Below are positions 33,187-45,496 of a stretch of 64,000 nucleotides of DNA, piece by piece (positions within the stretch are counted from its first letter, which is position 1; the number at the start of each line of letters is the position of its first letter). The notes under the pieces are model-generated. The model did no database searches. It saw only the letters and a list, made by a program, of their open reading frames with translations, and was not told where the DNA came from. The translations under genes were made by a program, and so were the position numbers. The DNA is from Halobacillus halophilus DSM 2266. Its GTDB lineage: Bacteria; Bacillota; Bacilli; Bacillales; Halobacillaceae. The stretch is from assembly GCF_000284515.1 (NCBI RefSeq), contig NC_017668.1, positions 2,542,001-2,606,000 on the forward strand. Direction: 5' to 3'.

Positions 33187-35511
33187 TCACATAAAATCGT
33201 AAGGGGACAATTCTTCTTCCTCATTTTCCGGCGCTTCCGGGACCACCTTCTCCTGAAGTTTTTCTTTTAGCCTTGTATAACGAAGGTTTGTATCCATAGA
33301 CTTTACACCTTCGAGAAATGCATTGCGATCTCCACAGATGATTAGCGATTGCTTAGAACGGGTGATAGCTGTGTAGAGCAAATTTTTCCTAAGCATCCTT
33401 TTATAGCTTCGTACTACCGGAAGAATGACAATTGAAAACTCACTTCCTTGCGATTTATGGATCGATGTACAATATGCGAGCATTACATTGTTCAAATCTT
33501 TTTTTGGATAAACGATTTCTTTTCCGTCAAAATCCACGACGACCTGTTCTACACCATCTACATTTTCTTCCTCGCGAAATATCGCAACAATTTCGCCTAT
33601 ATCTCCATTATAAACTCCGTCTTCGGGCTGATTAACCAACTGAATGACTTTATCACCTTTTCGATATGTTTGGTCATTAAATTGGATATCCCGCTTCTGC
33701 TTGCTTTTGGGATTTACCACTCGCTGAATCTCCGAATTCAGCTTATGAATACCAACTTCTGTGCGGTACATCGGAACAAGGACTTGCAATTCTCTAAGGT
33801 TAATACCCTTATCGATCGCTTTTTTTACAATATGGGTAACGATATCAGCAAGCTGATTCTCACGTGCAGGTATGAAATTGAAATCATGCTCTTTAGCCAG
33901 TGATACCGCAGTACACTGATTATTTTTAATCTCATGCGCAAGCTGAATGATTTTTGAACCTTCTTTTTGACGGTACACTTCCGTCAGTTTGGATGATGGG
34001 AGTTGTTCGGAAGCAAGGAGATCGGCAAGTACTTGACCGGGACCTACAGAAGGAAGTTGATCTTCATCACCTACGAGGAGTACCTGCATACCTGAAGGAA
34101 CAGCACGGAACAATTGGTTGGCAAGCCAAATATCCACCATCGAAAATTCATCAATGATGAGAACCTTCCCTTCTAAAGGATTATTCTGGTTGCGCTCAAA
34201 TTGTTCATGACCATCCCATCCGAGCAATCGGTGGATCGTGCTTGCAGGCATGCCAGTTGACTCCGTCATACGTTTAGCAGCCCGTCCTGTTGGTGCAGCC
34301 AAGACAAAAGGCAAAGGCTGATCCGAATCATAGTCTTCCGGATCAATCGAGACGTCATTTAACTCTGCATAAGACTGGATAATTCCCTTGATAACCGTTG
34401 TTTTTCCAGTTCCGGGGCCTCCAGTCAGAATCATAAGCTTGGACTGTAACGTTTTCTCAATTGCATTAAATTGGTCTTCTCCATAACTCATTGCTTCCTC
34501 TTCTTCAATGCTTCCAATAATCTTCATGAGATCTGCCTGCGTATGCTGGGTTTCCAACTCTCCTTCTAGAATACGTTCGATATTACGGCAAAAGCCGTTT
34601 TCTGCGAAATATAGCGTAGGTAAGTAGATACGCTCTTCTTCTATATATACATACTTTTCCTGCCCCAGATGGATGATTTGCTCGGATAGCTGATCGAATG
34701 AGATAGAAGCTTCAAGTCCTGTGTTTAGTAACTGATCAACCTGGACAAGACATTCTTCAGTAGGAAGGTAAGTGTGACCAGCAGACATGCTTTTTTGCAT
34801 CATGTACAAACATGCTGCCCGGAGTCTGGTAGGGTGATCATGAGAAAGATTCTGCATCCTCGCCATTTCATCTGCCCGGTGAAAACCGAAACCTTCGACT
34901 TTAAATACAAGCTGGTAAGGATCTTCTTCAATAATGGCAAGGGTTTGATCTTTAAAGACTTCATAAATTTTCTGAGATAACTTCAACCCAAACCCGTATT
35001 GGGAAAGATGAATCATCACGTGTTCAAAACCTTGATGTTCCTTTAGAGAATTGTATAATTGATCCGCTTTTTCCTTAGTAAGCTTAGGTACTTTATCTAA
35101 AGCAGCTCTGTCTTCTAATATAAACGATATCGCTTGTTCTCCTAATTGATCAACGATACGCTCAGCCGTCCTTTTACCTATGCCGTGAAATAAATCACTC
35201 GATAAATAGTGAATCAGCCCATCTTTTGTTTCAGGCAAGACACGATTATACATCTCTACCTCGTATTGCAGTCCAAATTTCGGGTGGTTACGAAATTGAC
35301 CATAAAAGATATAGGTTTCTCCTTCTTCCAGAGGAGAAAAGTGTCCTTTAATCACCAGTGAGTCCACATCTGTATCTTCATTTGTTTCACTTACAGTGAT
35401 CGCCGCGATGGAAAAATGCTCAGCCTCATTATGAAAGATCATTCGATTGAGTTCACCTTTAACATAAGGACGGTCTTCATTCGATTCAGAAAAAAGCGTT
35501 TGTTGTGTCAT
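33187..35511 (-). CDS. recD2: RecD2 ATP-dependent 5'-3' DNA helicase
   Basis: 774 residues. SF1B helicase not associated with RecBC, linked to DNA repair and fork integrity. The N-terminal extension has OB and tandem helix-hairpin-helix parts (FHGIGKRTAERIVDQLG), then the Walker A motif ILTGGPGTGKTTVIKG (about residue 365), Walker B DEFSMVD, LVGDEDQLPSVGPGQVLAD and the C-terminal helicase motif YCTSIHKSQGSEFSIVIL. Start is the ATG with GAAGGAG 9 nt upstream (MTQQTLF). Follows yrrB. Confidence 0.95.
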   Translation of the reverse strand: MTQQTLFSESNEDRPYVKGELNRMIFHNEAEHFSIAAITVSETNEDTDVDSLVIKGHFSPLEEGETYIFYGQFRNHPKFGLQYEVEMYNRVLPETKDGLIHYLSSDLFHGIGKRTAERIVDQLGEQAISFILEDRAALDKVPKLTKEKADQLYNSLKEHQGFEHVMIHLSQYGFGLKLSQKIYEVFKDQTLAIIEEDPYQLVFKVEGFGFHRADEMARMQNLSHDHPTRLRAACLYMMQKSMSAGHTYLPTEECLVQVDQLLNTGLEASISFDQLSEQIIHLGQEKYVYIEEERIYLPTLYFAENGFCRNIERILEGELETQHTQADLMKIIGSIEEEEAMSYGEDQFNAIEKTLQSKLMILTGGPGTGKTTVIKGIIQSYAELNDVSIDPEDYDSDQPLPFVLAAPTGRAAKRMTESTGMPASTIHRLLGWDGHEQFERNQNNPLEGKVLIIDEFSMVDIWLANQLFRAVPSGMQVLLVGDEDQLPSVGPGQVLADLLASEQLPSSKLTEVYRQKEGSKIIQLAHEIKNNQCTAVSLAKEHDFNFIPARENQLADIVTHIVKKAIDKGINLRELQVLVPMYRTEVGIHKLNSEIQRVVNPKSKQKRDIQFNDQTYRKGDKVIQLVNQPEDGVYNGDIGEIVAIFREEENVDGVEQVVVDFDGKEIVYPKKDLNNVMLAYCTSIHKSQGSEFSIVILPVVRSYKRMLRKNLLYTAITRSKQSLIICGDRNAFLEGVKSMDTNLRYTRLKEKLQEKVVPEAPENEEEELSPYDFM

Positions 35512-35532
35512 GCCATCTTTCTCCTTCAATAA

Positions 35533-36192
35533 TTACTCGTTTAACGCTTGTTCCACTTGGGCCTTTGCATGAGAAGCCAGCATGTGCTCAGGCTGAATTT
35601 CAAGTGCTCGATTAAAATGGAAGAGTGCTGATTTCGCATCTTCTTTATGAAGAGCGACCACTCCTAGATTGTAGTAAGCGTCACTATGTTCTTCCTCCAA
35701 TTGTAGCACACGTTTCATAGCCTGTTCAGCACCTTCAATCTGACCGTTCTGGGCTAAACAGAGACCATATTGAAATTGGATATCTACATCTTCGGGAGCC
35801 AGCTCAGCCGCTCGAAGTAAATAAGGAAGAGCAAGCTTCGTATATTCCTGATGCACAAAAGTCATCCCCAGCATAAAGTGGACATCGGCTTCATCTAAAC
35901 CATTTTGAATGGCTTGAATAAACTGCTCTTGAGCTTTGGTGAACTTTTCCTGTTCATAATAAACATTTCCGAGTCCGTAATAAGCTGTAGCGGCTTCTCC
36001 GTCAAGCTCAATAGCTCTATTAAAAAAACGGGCTGCACGTTCATAATCATTCATGTGCGTAAGCAGGTTTCCAAAGTTAATATAACCCACCGGCTGTTTA
36101 GGATTTTCGTCAATGGATTCAGTGAAAAGACGGGCCGCCTCCTCATAATTATGATTTTGCATCTCTTCAATACCTTGCTTTAATTTATCCAT
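35533..36192 (-). CDS. yrrB: Tetratricopeptide-repeat protein (YrrB-like)
   Basis: 219 residues made of about six 34-residue TPR units, e.g. PVGYINFGNLLTHMNDYERA, ATAYYGLGNVYYEQEKFTKA and SDAYYNLGVVALHKEDAKSA. TPR solenoids bind protein partners; the partner is unknown. Between mnmA and recD2 as in B. subtilis. Confidence 0.92.
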   Translation of the reverse strand: MDKLKQGIEEMQNHNYEEAARLFTESIDENPKQPVGYINFGNLLTHMNDYERAARFFNRAIELDGEAATAYYGLGNVYYEQEKFTKAQEQFIQAIQNGLDEADVHFMLGMTFVHQEYTKLALPYLLRAAELAPEDVDIQFQYGLCLAQNGQIEGAEQAMKRVLQLEEEHSDAYYNLGVVALHKEDAKSALFHFNRALEIQPEHMLASHAKAQVEQALNE

Positions 36193-36257
36193 GTTCTCGC
36201 TCCTTTTTTAATATATGTAAAAAAGTCATGTCCTGAATAACGGACATGACCATTTGC

Positions 36258-38527
<2,270 letters not shown>

Positions 38528-38545
38528 TCATTCTCACCTCCACTA

Positions 38546-38965
38546 TTAAATATAAAACATGTACGCATCCTGAGTCTGATCGTCTACATGATCTTTCAAA
38601 TCTTCAAGAGTTGTCGTATCCAGTACATCCTTAACGGCATCACGCACTCTTTTCCATAGAGCTTGTTTAGCGGGTTCCTCATCTTCAATGCCTTCCACAG
38701 GGGTAATCGGTCCTTCCAGGATACGAATAACATCTCCTGCAGTAATTTCGTGAGGTGCTTTTGTCAGCATATAGCCGCCGTAAGCCCCCCTTACGCTTTT
38801 AACTAAACTTGCATTTCGTAAAGGAGCAATTAATTGTTCCAAGTAATGCTCAGAAAGTCCATTGTCTCTTGCAATTTGCTTTAGAGATATTGGACCATCT
38901 CCATATTTCCTGGCTAATTCAATCATTATGGTTAGACCGTAACGGCCTTTGGTAGATATCTTCAT
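38546..38965 (-). CDS. cymR: Rrf2-family regulator CymR
   Basis: 139 residues. N-terminal winged helix: MKISTKGRYGLTIMIELA, GPISLKQIARDNGLSEHYLEQLI, LVKSVRGAYGGYMLTK. CymR represses cysteine and cystine metabolism genes together with CysK in B. subtilis. It lacks the three-Cys motif of IscR, so an iron-sulfur cluster is not expected. The ATG has AAAGGTGA upstream. The 5' end overlaps the preceding membrane-protein gene by 47 nt. Confidence 0.93.
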   Translation of the reverse strand: MKISTKGRYGLTIMIELARKYGDGPISLKQIARDNGLSEHYLEQLIAPLRNASLVKSVRGAYGGYMLTKAPHEITAGDVIRILEGPITPVEGIEDEEPAKQALWKRVRDAVKDVLDTTTLEDLKDHVDDQTQDAYMFYI

Positions 38966-39602
38966 ATAAGTCACCTTTCATTATTAAAAACTGTAACAAT
39001 CGTTGGGACGCTGGTAGCGTATACCCTACAAAAGTTCCTAAAAATAACGCAATAAATACAGTTCCAATTCCTACCGGACCGCCAAGAGCGAAACCAAGCA
39101 CAGCCACTGTGATCTCAATGCCGTTTCTTACGGTTGAAACTTTCCAACCCATTGCTTCAGAGATCATTAACATTAAACTGTCTCTCGGCCCCGCTCCTAT
39201 GCCGGAAGATACATATATACCAATTCCTAAGGCAATAACAATAGTACCTAGAATAAATACGATAATTTGAACGGTCAAGATATCAGGACTTGGAAGCAGC
39301 CAATTAAAAAAATCAATAAATATACCAATAAAAATCATGTTTAATATGGTACCAATCTGCGGGAGTCTCTTCTTATAGAAAGCATGTAAAGTGACGATGA
39401 CAAGCCCGGCGATAATGGACCAGGTTCCTACTGTTAAACCAAACTGAAGGAACAGTCCGTAATGGAAAACATCCCAGGGTCCGATTCCGAAATCCTTTAC
39501 TTGCATGGTCATGGATATACCAAGACCAAGGATAATCACTCCTACTATAAAAAAAGTCCACCTAACAAAATTTTCACGCACCTGAGGGTGGTTTAAACTC
39601 AA
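38919..39602 (-). CDS. YczE/YitT-type integral membrane protein
   Basis: 227 residues, five or six transmembrane helices. Pattern blocks: GLGISMTMQVKDFGIGPWDVFHYGL, GIGIYVSSGIGAGPRDSLMLM and RNGIEITVAVLGFALGGPVG resemble the YczE/YyaS family. Starts at a TTG with AGGAGG 7 nt upstream. Its last 47 nt overlap the start of cymR, so the two may be translationally linked. Two TATAAT sequences in tandem lie on the minus strand at 39627-39622 and 39642-39637. Function unknown. Confidence 0.85.
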   Translation of the reverse strand: MSLNHPQVRENFVRWTFFIVGVIILGLGISMTMQVKDFGIGPWDVFHYGLFLQFGLTVGTWSIIAGLVIVTLHAFYKKRLPQIGTILNMIFIGIFIDFFNWLLPSPDILTVQIIVFILGTIVIALGIGIYVSSGIGAGPRDSLMLMISEAMGWKVSTVRNGIEITVAVLGFALGGPVGIGTVFIALFLGTFVGYTLPASQRLLQFLIMKGDLYEDIYQRPLRSNHND

Positions 39603-40004
39603 CCTAATCCCTCCTCTCTCTATTATACCAAACGTTATTATAGCATGAATGGCAAGTCTCTTGCATTTTCTCAGTAATCCATCTAACCTTACACTTATAA
39701 CTAAATCTGTTATAGTTCAATGTTGGCTTTATTCGTAATATAAGTTCCTTTCCTATGCATAAACCCTTTGCTCGATTTGAAGGGGTATTGTATAGGAAGC
39801 AAAATAGATCGCTTCTTTATGAACAAGTTCGACGGTTCAACAAATGGAACGCTCTTCATCGAACATCATCTTTCCACACTCATGTCGAGCCAAGAAGCGC
39901 GAAGAAGTACGCATTCCCTTTCTACGTAACGTATAACAGAATATCATCTTATAAAAATCAGCAATTAACTTTAGCATAAACATACTTAAAAAGGAGCTTG
40001 ATGT
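39603..40004. other. Divergent intergenic region, yczE-like gene to rarA
   Basis: About 400 bp. On the minus strand two TATAAT-like -10 elements precede the membrane-protein gene. On the plus side only the rarA AAGGAG site is clear. A 74-codon open frame at 39755-39979 has no ribosome-binding site and no recognisable content, so it is not called. No ncRNA was recognised. Confidence 0.4.
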
Positions 40005-41279
40005 ATGAGCCAGCAACCACTCGCATTCCGCATGCGTCCTTCCAATTTAAACGAAATCATTGGACAGTCCCACCTGGTGGACGAAGGTAAAACGATCCAC
40101 CGGATGATAACAGCGAATCGCCTGGCTTCCATGATCCTATTCGGTCCTCCCGGGACGGGTAAGACATCGATGGCTACCGCACTAGCTAAAAGTCTAAAAA
40201 TCCCCTTCAAAAATTTAAATGCAGTAACGGACAAAAAGAAAGATATGGAAATTGCTGTTGAAGAAGCCAAGATGCATGGGCAGCTCGTCCTCATCCTTGA
40301 TGAAGTCCATCGCCTGGATAAAGCAAAGCAGGATTTTCTGCTTCCTCATCTTGAGAGTAATCGATTAACTCTAATCGGCTGTACGACAAGTAATCCATAT
40401 CATTCCATTAATCCAGCGATCAGGAGCCGCTGCCATCTATTCGAACTTTACAAACTCACTCCTGATGAAATTAAACAAGCGATTCAACGCGCCATAGAAG
40501 ATAAAGAACAGGGGATTGGAGATTTAGAACTTGAACTTACCTCCGAGGCTGTCGATCATTTTGCCCATGCGGCGAACGGAGACCTTAGAGCCGCCTTGAA
40601 TGGACTAGAGCTTGCCGCTTTCTCCACCCCTATGGAAGACAAACGTATCCCTATTGACTTGGAAATTGCTGAGGAGTGTATGCAAAAGAAAAGCTTTTCT
40701 CATGATAAGGATGGAGATGCCCACTATGATGTACTTTCCGCTTTTCAGAAATCAATTCGAGGGAGCGATGTAGACGCATCTCTTCACTACCTTGGACGTT
40801 TGATAGAAGCCGGAGATCTCGATAGTATTGGGCGCAGGCTTGTGGTCATTGCCTATGAGGACATCGGGCTTGCCAACCCCCAAGCTGGCCCAAGAGCACT
40901 TTCCGCTATACAGGCAGCAGAAAGAATTGGTTTTCCCGAAGCCCGTATTCCTTTGTCAGTTATCGTTACGGAACTTGCCTTGTCCCCTAAGTCAAACAGT
41001 GCCTATAAAGCACTCGATGCAGCCCTATCAGACATTCGAAACGGTAAAAGTGGAGAAGTTCCTGCCCATTTGAAAGACTCTCATTATAAGGGAGCCTCAC
41101 AATTAGGCAGAGGACTAGAATATCAGTATCCGCACAATTTTGAAAACGGCTGGGTGGATCAACAATACTTACCTGACACCATTAAGAACCGCACGTATTA
41201 CGAACCAAAAGCCACCGGAAAATTTGAACAAGCTCTTCAGCAGGTATGGACAAAAATAAAAAATCGTAAATCTACTTAA
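40005..41279 (+). CDS. rarA: Replication-associated recombination protein RarA (MgsA)
   Basis: 424 residues, AAA+ ATPase related to clamp-loader subunits. N-terminal FRMRPSNLNEIIGQSHL, Walker A FGPPGTGKTSMATAL (about residue 47), Walker B LILDEVHRLDKAKQ, sensor GCTTSNPYHSINPAIRSRC; the C-terminal part with VIAYEDIGLANPQAG and HYKGASQLGRG forms the tetramerisation domain. Acts at stalled replication forks. AAGGAG upstream of the ATG. Matches yrvN position. Confidence 0.96.
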   Translation: MSQQPLAFRMRPSNLNEIIGQSHLVDEGKTIHRMITANRLASMILFGPPGTGKTSMATALAKSLKIPFKNLNAVTDKKKDMEIAVEEAKMHGQLVLILDEVHRLDKAKQDFLLPHLESNRLTLIGCTTSNPYHSINPAIRSRCHLFELYKLTPDEIKQAIQRAIEDKEQGIGDLELELTSEAVDHFAHAANGDLRAALNGLELAAFSTPMEDKRIPIDLEIAEECMQKKSFSHDKDGDAHYDVLSAFQKSIRGSDVDASLHYLGRLIEAGDLDSIGRRLVVIAYEDIGLANPQAGPRALSAIQAAERIGFPEARIPLSVIVTELALSPKSNSAYKALDAALSDIRNGKSGEVPAHLKDSHYKGASQLGRGLEYQYPHNFENGWVDQQYLPDTIKNRTYYEPKATGKFEQALQQVWTKIKNRKST

Positions 41280-41417
41280 GTATATTTCCACTTTCTGTTG
41301 GCTACACTACAACTAAATCTGAAAAACTACTTTTCTAGGTGTGGACAAAGCAAAGCATTCCAACTTAAAAAAGAGCTTTATCATACAAACCTGGAAAAAC
41401 ATACAGGAGTGGAAAAT

Positions 41418-42080
41418 ATGCCTAAAGTAAGACAAGATGCATGGTCTCATGAAGATGATTTATTACTAGCAGAAACGGTTCTTCGTCATATTCGTGAAGG
41501 AAGCACCCAATTAAAAGCGTTTGACGAAGTAGGAGATTCCTTAAACCGTACATCCGCTGCTTGCGGATTCAGATGGAATGCCGAAGTTCGTCAAAAATAT
41601 GAGCAAGCCGTAGAACTGGCTAAAAAGCAAAGAAAAGAGAAGAAACGTAACGAAGCCCACCAAAAGCCCGTTTACAAAGAAATACCTGCACGTATGACTT
41701 ATGAGTCAGAACCTGCAGAAGAACCTGTTATATTCGAAGAAAGTAAGATTGTGAGTGAGCAGCCAGCGATGCACTATCAGCCAGAACCCGAGATCCAGCT
41801 CTCTGATGTCATTCGATTCTTGAAAAACCTTCAAAAAGAAACCTCGGGCAGTGATTCAGCTAAAAAACAATTGCTCGAGCTTCAAGAACAAAATAAGCAA
41901 CTGATAGATCAGAACCAGCAGTTAAATAGACAATTAGAAACTATGACAGAAGATTACCAGGCATTAATCCAAATTATGGATCGAGCAAGAAAAATGGTCA
42001 TGTTTGAAGAACAGGACTATGCTTATAAACCTCAGTTCCGTATGGAGAAAAACGGTAATCTGGAAAATGTGGCAAGATAA
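41418..42080 (+). CDS. RsfA-family transcription factor
   Basis: 220 residues. The N-terminal part is a Myb/SANT-like helix-turn-helix: RQDAWSHEDDLLLAETVLRHI and FDEVGDSLNRTSAACGFRWN, the hallmark of RsfA-type regulators (RsfA, YlbO, YwfN) that modify forespore gene expression. A basic linker (KKQRKEKKRNE) and a long C-terminal coiled coil (about residues 155-200, Gln/Leu rich) follow. The start ATG has AGGAG 8 nt upstream; the earlier 40 codons of the frame look non-coding. In B. subtilis yrvM stands here. Confidence 0.82.
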   Translation: MPKVRQDAWSHEDDLLLAETVLRHIREGSTQLKAFDEVGDSLNRTSAACGFRWNAEVRQKYEQAVELAKKQRKEKKRNEAHQKPVYKEIPARMTYESEPAEEPVIFEESKIVSEQPAMHYQPEPEIQLSDVIRFLKNLQKETSGSDSAKKQLLELQEQNKQLIDQNQQLNRQLETMTEDYQALIQIMDRARKMVMFEEQDYAYKPQFRMEKNGNLENVAR

Positions 42081-42110
42081 AAAAAGAAGCCCTCTCGGGC
42101 TTCTTTTTTT
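42081..42110. terminator. Bidirectional terminator between the rsfA-like gene and 6S RNA
   Basis: Stem AAGAAGCCC / GGGCTTCTT with a 4-nt loop, A-run before and T-run after. It can end the plus-strand gene and back up 6S RNA termination on the minus strand. Confidence 0.88.
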
Positions 42111-42129
42111 TGTTCTTATGTAAGTAAAT

Positions 42130-42342
42130 TAAAAGACCAATCCCAATTGTGCCGTTGTATCATGAGTTTTGAACCCGCTCCAGGCAGGTGGGTGCCCTGT
42201 TCCACACTTCCTGCGTCCTCCCATCAGTGATGGTTAAGAGGCATGCATTCCGTATGGAAACACCGGGCTCCCGTTTCAAAAATGTTCGGTCAAAACGTAC
42301 ATTCGAACAACGTACACATCAGGATTGATCCGTTTAATTTGT
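42130..42342 (-). ncRNA. ssrS: 6S RNA (6S-1/BsrA type)
   Basis: Read on the minus strand the region starts with CAATCCTGATGTGTACGTTG and goes on to CGAACATTTTTGAAACGGGAG and, on the returning arm, GGGCACCCACCTGC and GGAGCGGGTTCAAAACTC, very like B. subtilis 6S-1 RNA. The closing stem pairs GATCAATCC (42330-42322) with GGATTGGTC (42142-42134). The middle is less base-paired, as expected for the open-promoter-like bubble that binds SigA RNA polymerase. It lies just downstream of aspS, the same place as bsrA. Ends are approximate. About 200 nt. Confidence 0.9.
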
Positions 42343-42348
42343 AAAACA

Positions 42349-42377
42349 ATCATAGCATATATATATATCCTTATCAA
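42349..42377 (-). promoter_or_regulatory. SigA promoter of 6S RNA
   Basis: On the minus strand TTGATA (42377-42372), 17 nt (with an alternating TA run), TATGAT (42354-42349). Predicted start near 42342 agrees with the 5' end of the RNA. Confidence 0.8.
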
Positions 42378-42411
42378 CAATAACAAGCTAGATTTAAAAC
42401 AGAATTTCGTT

Positions 42412-44175
42412 TTATTCTTCAGGCTTTAATTGCAGGTGAAGCTCGTCTAATTGAGCCTTGCTTACACTTCCTGGTGCATTGGTCATTGGATCTGTTGCTG
42501 AAGCTGTCTTTGGAAATAAAATGGTATCACGAAGATTCGTACGACCGGCAAGAAGCATAACAAATCGATCAAATCCAAGGGCAATACCTCCATGAGGCGG
42601 TGCTCCATATTCTAAAGCTTCAAGTAAGAAACCGAACTGTTCCTCCGCTTCTTCCTGACTGAATCCAAGTACTTCAAACATTTGATTCTGTACCTCTCTT
42701 TGATGGATACGCAGCGAACCTCCGCCCAGTTCATAACCATTTAATACAATATCGTAGGCTTCTGCATGTACATTCTGAGGATTTTTGTGCAGCTGGTCCA
42801 TATCCTCTTCCACTGGTTTCGTAAATGGATGATGAGCTGCAAAGTATCGCTCTTCCTCTTCATCGTACTCCAGCAGCGGCCAGTCGGTAACCCACAAGAA
42901 ATTAAAGCGATCTTCTTCGATTAAATCAAGACGACGGGCTAACTTCTGTCTCAGTGCTCCAAGACTATCATATACAACTGATGTTTTATCGGCTACAAAT
43001 AGTAGAAGATCTCCGTCTGCTGCTCCTGTCTTCGCTTTAATTAGAGACGCTTCTTCTTCTGTAAAGAATTTAGCGATAGGTCCGTTCAATTCCCCATCTT
43101 TTACTTTAAGCCATGCTAGTCCTTTTGCTCCGTAAACTTTAACATCTTCCGTCATTTTATCAATATCTTTACGAGAGAACTCATCAGCCTTACCTTCAAC
43201 GTTAATGGCACTAACCTGACCACCTGAAGAAACAGCCCCGCTGAATACTTTGAATCCAGAATTCTTAACCTCTTCCGACAAGTTTACAAGTTCTAAACCA
43301 AATCGTGTATCGGGTTTATCTGACCCATAACGCTCCATAGCCTCTTCGTAGGACATCCTTGGAAATGGAGTAGAAATCTCGATTCCTTTAACTTCTTTCA
43401 TTACTCTTGTCATCATGCGTTCGGTCATAGTCATAATTTCATCTTTAGACATGAACGATGTTTCAATATCCACTTGCGTAAACTCTGGCTGTCGGTCCGC
43501 GCGTAAATCCTCATCGCGGAAACAACGGGCAATCTGATAATACTTTTCGAAACCAGACATCATCAGCATTTGTTTAAATAACTGCGGTGATTGAGGTAAT
43601 GCATAAAACTGTCCTTCATGTACACGGCTTGGTACAAGATAGTCTCTTGCTCCTTCCGGCGTGCTCTTTGTAAGCATAGGAGTTTCCATTTCCAGGAATT
43701 CCTCTTCATTTAAAAAGTTACGGATGGATTGGGTGGCTTGATGACGAAGCTTAAAGGTTTCCTGCATTTCCTTTCTTCTAAGATCAAGATAGCGATATTT
43801 CAAACGAAGGTCCTCAGAAACTTCGGACTGTTCTTCAATCATAAATGGCGGTGTTTTCGCTTTGTTTAGAATCGTAACAGATTGAGCTGCCAACTCGATT
43901 TCTCCTGTGCCGATACTCGGATTAATCGTCTTTTCATCCCTGGCGACTACTTCTCCTATTATTTCCAGTACGTATTCACTGCGAACATTTTCAGCAGTAT
44001 TTAATGCTTCCTCAGATGTTTCCGGATTAAATACTACCTGAACAAGTCCGGACCTGTCGCGCAGGTCGATAAAAATCAAACCTCCCAGGTCCCTGCGCTT
44101 TTGCACCCAGCCTTTCAAAGTGACTTCTTGACCTAAATGGTCTTTACGTAAAGATCCGCTCTGCACACGTTCCAT
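42412..44175 (-). CDS. aspS: Aspartyl-tRNA synthetase
   Basis: 587 residues, bacterial-type class II enzyme. N-terminal OB-fold anticodon domain ([21 protein letters not shown]), motif 2 region [18 protein letters not shown], the GAD insertion domain in the middle, and motif 3 [14 protein letters not shown]. The start is 2 nt from the hisS stop, so both are one transcript controlled by the T-box ahead of hisS. Confidence 0.98.
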   Translation of the reverse strand: MERVQSGSLRKDHLGQEVTLKGWVQKRRDLGGLIFIDLRDRSGLVQVVFNPETSEEALNTAENVRSEYVLEIIGEVVARDEKTINPSIGTGEIELAAQSVTILNKAKTPPFMIEEQSEVSEDLRLKYRYLDLRRKEMQETFKLRHQATQSIRNFLNEEEFLEMETPMLTKSTPEGARDYLVPSRVHEGQFYALPQSPQLFKQMLMMSGFEKYYQIARCFRDEDLRADRQPEFTQVDIETSFMSKDEIMTMTERMMTRVMKEVKGIEISTPFPRMSYEEAMERYGSDKPDTRFGLELVNLSEEVKNSGFKVFSGAVSSGGQVSAINVEGKADEFSRKDIDKMTEDVKVYGAKGLAWLKVKDGELNGPIAKFFTEEEASLIKAKTGAADGDLLLFVADKTSVVYDSLGALRQKLARRLDLIEEDRFNFLWVTDWPLLEYDEEEERYFAAHHPFTKPVEEDMDQLHKNPQNVHAEAYDIVLNGYELGGGSLRIHQREVQNQMFEVLGFSQEEAEEQFGFLLEALEYGAPPHGGIALGFDRFVMLLAGRTNLRDTILFPKTASATDPMTNAPGSVSKAQLDELHLQLKPEE

Positions 44176-44177
44176 AT

Positions 44178-45458
44178 TTATTCGCCTCCTAACAACTGTT
44201 TCTTCATATGGTTTTCAATATCATCCAGTGGGATTTCTTTTTGCTCTCCACTTACCATATCTTTCACATTTATCACATTTTCTTCAACTTCACGATCACC
44301 CAGAATAAGTACAAATTTTGCACCAAGGCGGTCGGCGGTTTTAAACTGGGCTTTCATTTTTTTGCCCAGGTAATCTTTATCTACCTGAATGCCCGCTTTT
44401 CTCAATTGATAAGCCACACGGACCGAAACCTTCTCTGCTTCTTCGCCTAAAGCTACCAGATAGCAATCCAGCTCTTCATCGATCGGAAGCTCAACACCTT
44501 CAGCCTCCAGAGCCATTAATAATCGTTCCAGACTCATGGCAAAACCAATGCCGGAAGTAGCTGGACCTCCAACTTCTTCCACGAGACCAGTGTAGCGTCC
44601 GCCGCCGCTCAGGGTTGTAATCGCTCCAAACCCTTCAGCGTCGCTCATAATTTCAAAAGCGGTGTGATTATAATAATCCAGCCCGCGGACCAAATTAGGA
44701 TCGATTTCATACTCGATACCCATCACATCTAGATACTCTTTCACCTTATCAAAGTATTCTTTTGAATACGTATTTAAATAATCCAGGATAGATGGTGCCG
44801 TTGCCATAGCCGGATGATCTCTGTCCTTCTTGCAATCTAAAACCCGAAGCGGGTTTTGATCAAGACGGACTTGGCAATCTGCACATAATTCATCGCGATG
44901 TGGATCAAAATGCCGAATCAGTGCGTTTCTGTGAGCTTCTCTGCTCTCAAGGTCTCCAAGACTGTTTAACACAAGACGTAAGGAACTTAATCCCATTTCG
45001 CGATAAGAATCAAGAGCCAGCGCCAGAACTTCAGCATCTATCGCTGGATCATCGCTTCCGAGAGCTTCAATTCCAAATTGGACAAATTGTCGCTGTCTTC
45101 CTTGCTGAGGTCGCTCATATCGAAACATAGGACCTATATAAAAATATTTTGTCGGCTGATTAGGTGACCCATGCACTTTGTTTTGAACGAAAGATCTCAC
45201 TACCGAAGCCGTTCCTTCAGGGCGCAGTGTAACACTTCGCCCCCCACGATCCTCAAATGTGTACATTTCTTTCTGGACAATATCTGTACTATCTCCCACT
45301 CCACGTTGAAATAACTCTGTATGTTCAAAGATAGGAGTCCTAATTTCTTTATAGTGATAGCGGCGGCACAAGTCCACCAATTTTTTCTCTACATACTGCC
45401 ATTTTTCTGAGGCGCCAGGAAGAATGTCCTGTGTACCTCTTGGGGCATTTATACTCAT
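44178..45458 (-). CDS. hisS: Histidyl-tRNA synthetase
   Basis: 426 residues, class II enzyme. Motif 1 region [13 protein letters not shown], motif 2 [24 protein letters not shown], histidine-A loop [15 protein letters not shown], motif 3 [15 protein letters not shown], then the C-terminal anticodon domain. The start is the internal ATG giving MSINAPRG with AGGAGG upstream; the frame is open 13 codons further without homology. First gene of hisS-aspS. Confidence 0.98.
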   Translation of the reverse strand: MSINAPRGTQDILPGASEKWQYVEKKLVDLCRRYHYKEIRTPIFEHTELFQRGVGDSTDIVQKEMYTFEDRGGRSVTLRPEGTASVVRSFVQNKVHGSPNQPTKYFYIGPMFRYERPQQGRQRQFVQFGIEALGSDDPAIDAEVLALALDSYREMGLSSLRLVLNSLGDLESREAHRNALIRHFDPHRDELCADCQVRLDQNPLRVLDCKKDRDHPAMATAPSILDYLNTYSKEYFDKVKEYLDVMGIEYEIDPNLVRGLDYYNHTAFEIMSDAEGFGAITTLSGGGRYTGLVEEVGGPATSGIGFAMSLERLLMALEAEGVELPIDEELDCYLVALGEEAEKVSVRVAYQLRKAGIQVDKDYLGKKMKAQFKTADRLGAKFVLILGDREVEENVINVKDMVSGEQKEIPLDDIENHMKKQLLGGE

Positions 45459-45496
45459 TAATACTCCTCCTTTATACTTTCCACCATAAAATACCA

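Noticed and set aside
33448-33903. 151-codon frame antisense to recD2
   Set aside because: Lies wholly inside the conserved helicase domain on the other strand, with no Shine-Dalgarno; judged a shadow.
39755-39979. 74-codon frame upstream of rarA
   Set aside because: No ribosome-binding site, no recognisable motif and odd composition; I kept the region as intergenic.
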